This document shows positions 33,226-39,463 of a stretch of DNA of 39,463 bases, one piece after another (position 1 is the first letter of the stretch; every line of letters begins with the position of its first letter). Location of the stretch: the NCBI GenBank assembly GCA_015680685.1, contig MNCI01021515.1:265234-304696 (forward strand), read 5' to 3'. A program made the translations under genes and the position numbers. The notes beneath the pieces are model-generated. The model did no database searches and was not told the origin of the DNA. It saw only the letters and a list, made by a program, of their open reading frames with translations. This stretch comes from Gnetum montanum (taxonomy: Eukaryota; Streptophyta; Gnetopsida; Gnetales; Gnetaceae).

Positions 33226-33439
33226 TGGGCACTCAGGAACATATTCTAACTTTCAAATGGAAAAAGTACAAGAACTTCACTATACTATGACTAACTGATT
33301 CCATAAATGTGGCTGGTGAGAGCATATTTATAGACAAGAATAGACCCTGGATCGATGGAGCCTAGTCGATGCATGAAATGATGCATTGACGGGGCCCATT
33401 TGACGAGGCCTCGTTGACGCGACCATCCATGACTCATCA
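33226..33439 (-). repeat. Partial LTR related to the A/B family, minus strand
   Basis: Read on the minus strand it starts TGATGAGTCATGG at 33439, has a perfect ACGAGGCCTCGT palindrome at 33403-33414 and a TATA box at 33325-33332. It continues through GAAGTTCTTGTA, GAAAGTTAGAAT and CCTGAGTGCCC, which align with the element A LTR. It stops mid-LTR, where the pararetrovirus-like sequence begins. Confidence 0.75.
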
Positions 33440-34849
33440 GTAAACAATACTATAAGAAAACATGTGAGTGTTAGATGTAATCAAGGGCTATGTGATGACT
33501 TTAATATTTCTTTGCAAGGGTTTCATAATGTCTTGAGTAGGCTTAAGTTTTGACAAGAAACTTCGTTTCATGTGTTTTCTCTTCACCATTGTGGTTTAGA
33601 TGGAAATTTCTAGCAAGGAAACCTTTGTGATGTTTCTAGCTTCAAGGTCAATGGTAATTAGGCTACTTTAATATTTTAAGGCTAGATGGTGAAATGGCTT
33701 TGAGGCTTAAGGTTTGGATATTTAAGGTCAACTTGGTCTAACATTAATATGAGAAGGGGCTCATTTAGGCTCTAAGGCTAGTCAAATTTGCTTCCTTATC
33801 CTTCTAGCTCAATCCTACATTTCAACATAAGCATATCAAGTGGTACCTATATGATAAAATTATTAAATAATGTAAACTACTGTAAACATAGAGAAAAATG
33901 AGGTTGAGAAAGGTTAAAACATAGCAAAACAATCCCAAACAAAGTAAGATATGGTAATATATGGTCAAGCATGATCATATGTTGCCAATTTTAGGCCTTA
34001 GCAGGCCATAGTTAGAGGCCTATTTGACTAGGTAGGGTCACTACAAGGTAAAGCAATATAAATCTTAGTAAAACAAGGTAAAATAAGGTAATAACAAGCT
34101 AAAGACAAGATAAAATTAAGTTAAAATAGAATAAAATATGGTAAACTACGTGAAACTAGTCAAATGAGCAAGGTAAAAAAAGTATTAAATTTGATATAAT
34201 TTCTTAACTCATTCTATATTTAAGATACAGAAAAATTTAATAAAATGAGCTACAAATGGAAAAATTAGGTAAAGATAAGCTATAATATAAGGAAAATAGG
34301 ATTTAAATTATTAAATTAATGAGTGTCCATGGTTGAACCAACTTGAAAAAGTTAAAATTACTATTTCCCTAATGATGAGTGGTGGAAATATCCCACACTC
34401 TACCATAGAAGTCATGAGTGCTCATGCATGACTAGATCATAATCTGCGAATGGACAAGGTTATTATGTTAGTAATTGATGTTAAGTTTGTGATCATTGTC
34501 TTTCCACTTTGATCTAGTGAAGTTCAAGTATATGGTTTAGCTCTTAGTGAGGCATATGACTAACTAATGTTGTATGGCTCTTAATGTTCCTAATGGTAAA
34601 TACGATTAAGTGAAAGGTAAAATTATAAGTCTAGTTGACTAGGAAAACATAGATCTATCATAGCCTATTCTTATGGATATTTGGTCTTGGTCTACCATAC
34701 ATGCCTTGGACTCATGTAGTTATCATTGGGATTACCAAGTGGTATTATTGCTGAGTGGATCAAGCAACATGACTACTAGGTTACCTGATAACTACACTTA
34801 GCACTCGAAACTAGTCATATCCATACTACTTACTAATAACATGTAAAAT
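33440..34849. other. AT-rich spacer without recognisable genes
   Basis: There is no convincing ORF. The sequence has many short GGTAA/TAAAAT-like motifs (about 33950-34300) but no clear tandem unit. It lies between the partial LTR and the LTR of element B. Confidence 0.5.
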
Positions 34850-35261
34850 AAAGTGTTTAGAATGTAAATGATTAACTAACAAATAGGAAAGATTATGCTA
34901 AGTAAAAAAATGGAACTAAGGAAATGCTGTAACGATGGAAAGCAATCTTGATCTTTATTATTTTCATGAACTACATCCAAGTACAATTCACTTGAATAAA
35001 GATTCCAAACAACTACCAAACATCACATTACAGGCATTCACTCTCTATTACAACTATGAAATAAAACTACAAAAGTTTGCCTAAGACTTGAAATGAAAAC
35101 TTATAGATTATGCATTCAAGTATTAGTATTTATATGATTGCACACATCCCAAGACATTGCATCAATGATGACGTAGCATGAGTTACAATATTGTATCTAT
35201 GACATTGTTGATATAATATCATAGATATGATATCTCTTTACAACATAAATTAACTTTATCA
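34850..35261 (-). repeat. Downstream LTR of element B
   Basis: On the minus strand it starts at 35261 with TGATAAAG. It carries two copies of GATATNATATC (35210-35220 and 35224-35234, 14 bp apart) and a TATA box at 35127-35135. It continues with ACTTTTGTAGTTTTATTTC and CTTTATTCAAG (35001-34991), both shared with the element A LTR. The far end is not located precisely. Confidence 0.65.
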
Positions 35262-35462
35262 TACTCGCATGACTAATTAGAAACTCATCCTTGAGCCAGA
35301 AAAAAATGAGGATGGAGTTCCTTACAAAATTAGGAGGTAGACTTGACTGTATATAACTAACAAACTATTTGCATGACTTAGAATGTCATGGTGATGTTTT
35401 CACAAAAATGACATAATTACATGATAAAACAAAAAATAAAATTTGAAGTAGCTTAATGTAGA

Positions 35463-38241
35463 TCATGTTCCAGGTGGTGGAGGCTCTTTAATCAACTTCT
35501 TCCCTTTGTTGTTAGGCTTTAGGAATTAATATTGATTTAGGAGCACTTGAAGCTTCTCTTGTATCCTTAGGTCATGTACCATCCATGCTTGTTGTTCAAT
35601 GTTGGATGTAGCAGGTACATTCCATGTACATGGCAGTTGTAAAAACATCTTATTTGCTTTCATGTACCATATTGCAAAATGCTATCTATCTTCTCCAAAT
35701 GCTTTGGTCATCTTTCTAAGTTCTTGATAATTTGACATGTGATGTGCTAATTTTGCTACTACATCTTTATACCTATGATATCTAGCCTTAATAATTTCTA
35801 GTTTCAAGTTTACCACATGTAGCTTCTATAATGCATCTTTCCTTTCAGCAAACTCTCTTTCATACATGGTGTACATGACCACAACATACTACTCTAGTTC
35901 ATTTCTAGGCCTCTCTGCTATTAACATGGCTAGATTAGCATATCAAAGATTTTCTAATCCCAATTCCATGTACTTTGTTAAGTCTTCAATTTGTAGGTCC
36001 TTGTTTTTCACCTCAGCTTAATGGACATGGACAAGGCTATCTATAATGGGTTGCTAATTAGGGTTTTGCACAAAAAGACAATTGATCTTGGCCCTTGCTA
36101 TTTGGATCTCTTTTTCAATGATTTTCTTGTACATGCTCACCTAATCCCTAAAGTTTTCTTTGAGTCTTTCATGCTTCTCGGTCTCATTCTACCATGCACT
36201 AATTTCCATTGCAAATTTCTAATGAATAATGTGGACTTCTTCCATGAATAGGATTTTATTTTCTTGGGCCAAGAAACTCATGTATTTGTTGACTCAGACT
36301 AGTTGTTTTGAGGGTTGTTGGATGCTTTTCTCAATAACATTTTTCTACTTCTCTATACTTGTTAATCGAGTAGTATCAATAGCTAACTATTTGTTCTCTT
36401 CTTGTAAGATGGTGAGTGCTTTAGTATGTGCATATGTTTGGGCCTTTGCCATTGATGGATCCCATACCACCTTCTCCTTCTCTCTATCAATCTTCATGTT
36501 ATGATCAATTAGGAATCTCACATGGTTGATTCTAAATTGTTCTAGTTGGTTAGAAATCACAAATTACATAGGATCTCTTCTTTTAGCTCTCAAGATAGCT
36601 AACTCCTCTTACAACTACTACACCTCATTTTCTACATGTTTGACTCTAATCTTTGTCATGATCAATTTTCCTTTTGTGGCTATTAAGTTACACTAGACTA
36701 CAGTGATATCATTGGGAATATAAAAAAGATTTAGCATGAATTAACTTATCTGTAGTAGTCTATCCAAAATATCTTCATGCTCCAGTTTTGGCATGTATTT
36801 GAACATCCTGCTATCTAGAGATATTAGTCGGTGGCACAACAAGAATATTGAAAGATTCCTTAATGTGGTCAGTGATGACCTCTATAGCTCCTACTACATC
36901 TTGATGTTTCATGACCATGACAATGGAACCTTCACCAATTTCGAGCATTACATAGAATGATGTAGAATTTTTTGATATCTATTGCATCCAATCATTCTCT
37001 CCTCCTACTTAGAGTGATATTTTTCCACTAGCTAGGTCTATGGATACTATGGGGCCTTGCAGAGCTCTCCTGTACTTTGTATAAATTTGTTCCCTCCCTT
37101 ATTCCCCAAATTATTATTTCTACAATTTATTGCACTTGGCTCATGGATGGTTTATAATCTTATAGCGGTGGTGGTACTTATTATTGTTGTTGTTGTTTAG
37201 CTTATGGTTGGCTACTAGGCCCTACCTGTTGCTACTGACCAGTAGCTAGAATGCTATTGGTAAGGGTGGTACCTATAGCTCCCTTGATGCTTGTTGATTT
37301 TCCTACTTGATCCTTCTTTGGTGGCACTAGCTTGAACATCTTTGCATAGGAAGCATTTTTGGCTTTTCTAGGGATGTCATTGGTGTACCCCAAGATTCCA
37401 ACTTGTCGACATAGCTTCTTGATGAGGCAAGGAAATGGAAGTGTTAGCTTCCCTAGCTTCTTCTCTTCAAACCACCTATGAATCTTAAGGAAGAATAAAT
37501 GGGTGATGTTAGCATTGAATTTTTCCATCAAGATTGCACTTCCTCTAGCCACATATGTAGATATCCTATTAAGCCTTTTTTGTTGAAATTGGGTGGTAGT
37601 TTCCAATATTAAAGTATATCTTCTCCTCTACTGTGAGCTTGCCATAATCTTTATCTTCTTTTCCATATGCCCTGTGCAACCATAATCTCTTCACATCAAT
37701 ATCTTATATCATTGAGATTCATACCACATTTTCCCCTTCATTTGGGATGTTGAGGGCCCTTGCAATTACCTCTATTGAGTAAGGCATAAAGACTCTAATT
37801 TTGACTGTAGCATTTGCTTGCTTATTTTACTAGAATTGGTATGTTTTCCCCAAATATGGCTTATCACTATTAGATAGTATAGGCCATAAAGGAGATTCTT
37901 GGAGTGGAATCTTTACAAATTCTAGATCAAACTCCATAAAGGACCAGAATTTAACTCCGCAATGATCATGAACATGATAGATTTTTTCTTGTATTACTTG
38001 GAGGCATTCAGAAGATAAGGTGAGGTGTTGCCCCTATTCAAGCACTGGTGGAATTTTTTCCTCTCCTTAGGTTGAGTGCTTGGTGGAAAGAGTTTGTTGA
38101 TGTATGCTATAAAATTGGGCCTCCTACTCTACATGTTCTTCTTAGAGAATTCTTTTCTCTTACTTGGCCTTTCTTGTTGCCTCTTGGTCTCTTGCTCCCA
38201 TGTTGGAAAGGTCCTTTAGCTACTGGTCTATTAGGGGCCAT
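35463..38241 (-). pseudogene. Element B ORF: conserved N-terminal block and coiled coil, decayed
   Basis: The likely start is the ATG at 38241 (MAPNRPVAKGPFQ), a basic Pro/Gly/Lys-rich N-terminus. The best preserved part is 37606-37232, with ILMEKFNANITHLFF, then WFEEKKLG, then LPFPCLIKKLCRQVGI. This matches the block at 5092-5380 in element A and resembles the gag-like plant transposon-protein domain. A Gln/Pro-rich linker and charged coiled-coil segments follow. The end, near 35610-35463, has WMVHDLRIQEKLQVLL and a short Pro-rich tail, EPPPPGT, before TGA; element A ends EPPLHGTI. Many stops, again mostly TAG, break it. Function unknown. The plus-strand frames at 36021-36504 are shadows of it. 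Confidence 0.68.
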
Positions 38242-38399
38242 CTGCAATCAATAAGGATTTGAAATTATTAAAGTGTTTAGATTGATTCTTAATAGTATTT
38301 CTCTTCTTCATATCCTTTATTAGATCAAATTTTTTTTTATTATGATTGCAAAGTAAGAAAAATTTTCAAAAAGAGTCCCCTTGGGTGTTATTAATGATC

Positions 38400-38855
38400 T
38401 TTCACAATCATCATTTTCTTGCTTATTATGGCTTAAAATGGTTGGTATGGTTAATTACAAGAATTATCTAAGTCTTTCTAGGCTAAGTTTGATTGGTTTA
38501 TGATGATATATTTATTTTTTCCTCATACTTACCCTTCTATTATCTTTTGGAAGTTAGAAAAAGTTTATCTCAAATTTCCTAATGTCAATGTAGTGTACCC
38601 CTCCATGACTAAGCTAAGTGCTCCAAGATCAACAGGGTTCAAGAATTTCAAAAATTAAAGCTACAGGGATGGAGTTATGACCTTTGGAAGTTAGAGTGTA
38701 AGAGCTTAAAAGAAAAACTACAAAAAGTTCTCTTGCTACAAATGAGATGAATAAAAAATTTCACTAACTCCTGCACGTATGTATACTATTTTTATATGCA
38801 TGACATCGTAGGGGCTACAATGTTGTAAATATGATGTCACCATAACAAAATATCA
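38400..38855 (-). repeat. Upstream terminal (LTR-like) region of element B
   Basis: On the minus strand it starts TGATATTTTGTTATG at 38855, with an inverted GACATC...GATGTC pair upstream of a TATA box at 38786-38796. The transcribed part has GAACTTTTTGTAGTTTTTC and then AACTTCCAAAGGTCATAACT. The latter aligns with the upstream end of element A rather than with element B's own downstream LTR. The inner boundary is approximate. Confidence 0.5.
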
Positions 38856-39234
38856 ATTTTTTTTTTAATTTTCTAAGAAAAAATGAATCAATTGGAATGT
38901 TTGAAAGATGTGAAGCTTGTCTAAAGGATCTTGGACCATTAATGATGCATAATTTTCAAAAATTTGGCATTCAAAGTTTGTAAAGAAGGAATCTTAGGCA
39001 ACAAAAGTTTATTGAATAGATAGGAGATGGGTTGAGAATTTCTGAAGTATGGACAAATTACTAGATGATATGGGAAGTATTTAATGAATCTTAATTATTT
39101 TTGAAAGGCACCAGATGATGTGGAATTACTTGCCAAGTATGAAATACAAGAGTTATATAAGTGGGTCCTCCCCAAAGCAGGCTTCAGCCCTTAGTGCTCT
39201 TATATAACCATGCTTAAAAGTGTCCTTAGGCACT
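38856..39234. other. Spacer with two extra TATA-like boxes
   Basis: No gene is seen. TTATATAAG near 39153 and CTTATATAACC near 39199 resemble TATA boxes on the plus strand, ahead of the LTR that starts at 39235. They may belong to a longer U3 than the one I delimit. Confidence 0.4.
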
Positions 39235-39463
39235 TGATGAGACACGACTTGCACTGGGCCGCGATATCGCATCTTACCCTGCGATATCGCGTACACGATA
39301 TCGCGTCCCACCACCATATCTATAAATAAGAGGTGGCACTCCCTTCATTTCCCAATCCTGGCTAGTGTAGCGAAGCTCTAGCAGATTGATCACTCCAGAG
39401 TTAGAATTTTTTCCCATGTGCCCGCAGTAGGAGTCCTAGAGTGAACGGCTCTTTATTCGAGCA
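39235..39463 (+). repeat. LTR of the A/B family with tandem palindromes, cut by the window end
   Basis: It starts TGATGAGACACGAC. Three CGATATCG cores (39262, 39282, 39296), mostly extended to GCGATATCGC, precede a TATA box (TATAAATA, 39321-39328). The transcribed part has GTAGCGAAGCTCTAGCAG, GAGTTAGAATTTTTTCCC, GCAGTAGGAGT and CTCTTTATTCGAGCA, which align with the element A LTR. Its body lies beyond the window. Confidence 0.75.

Larger units (their letters stand above)
34850..38855 (-). mobile_element. Element B: relative of element A, minus strand
   Basis: Like A, it has one long decayed ORF (38241-35463) between two TATA-containing terminal regions and no pol domains. The downstream LTR begins TGATAAAG at 35261, just after CTCAAGGATGAG, which mirrors GCTCGAGGATGA in front of the element A LTR. 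The upstream terminal region begins TGATATTTTG at 38855. Left and right outer limits are approximate. Confidence 0.62.

Noticed and set aside
36021-36504. Two plus-strand ORFs of 76 and 91 residues
   Set aside because: Both are antisense to the coiled-coil part of the element B ORF and have no independent support.

Overview
The window looks like repeat-dominated nuclear DNA of a large-genome seed plant. It is AT-rich and holds plant-type Ty3/gypsy retrotransposons, a pararetrovirus-like fragment, and pieces of plant genes (HSP70, exportin-7, an FCP1-like phosphatase domain). A gymnosperm is plausible, but that is inference. I see no intact cellular gene: every coding region found is broken, and the breaks are mostly in-frame TAG codons where Gln (CAG) is expected. 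This fits loss of methylated cytosine in CHG context.

Layout. 293-2240 (+): decayed Ty3/gypsy pol, from the end of RT through RNase H and integrase, in one reading frame. 3937 to about 8220 (+): element A, a non-autonomous LTR-like element whose single long ORF has a conserved N-terminal block and a coiled-coil tail. About 8380-11490 (-): element C, gypsy gag and protease, with a leader/LTR-like region up to about 13.6 kb that contains a 32-base G run. 13820-14640 (+): a second copy of the same protease region. 15082-18680 (-): a decayed multi-exon gene, with an FCP1-like domain upstream of gag-like and coiled-coil exons. About 18.8-21.6 kb: a GC-richer patch of gene pieces, with an exportin-7 fragment joined to an HSP70 fragment, unassigned exon-like pieces and a perfect 3 x 47 bp tandem repeat.

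22484-31981 (-): element D, a 9.5 kb gypsy element with 1.5 kb LTRs, a 4/5 target-site match, and gag, protease, a shortened RT, RNase H and integrase. It lies beside a caulimovirid-like RT/RNase H fragment (about 32400-33225, -), which is also cut upstream by an LTR fragment (33226-33439, -). About 34850-38855 (-): element B, a relative of A. 39235-39463 (+): the start of another LTR of the A/B type, with three GCGATATCGC-like palindromes just upstream of its TATA box.

No host pathway can be read from these genes. The window records nested insertions. The most unusual parts are the A/B family with its variable palindromic promoters, the exportin-7/HSP70 chimera, the FCP1-like/gag-like multi-exon gene, and the strong TAG-biased decay.
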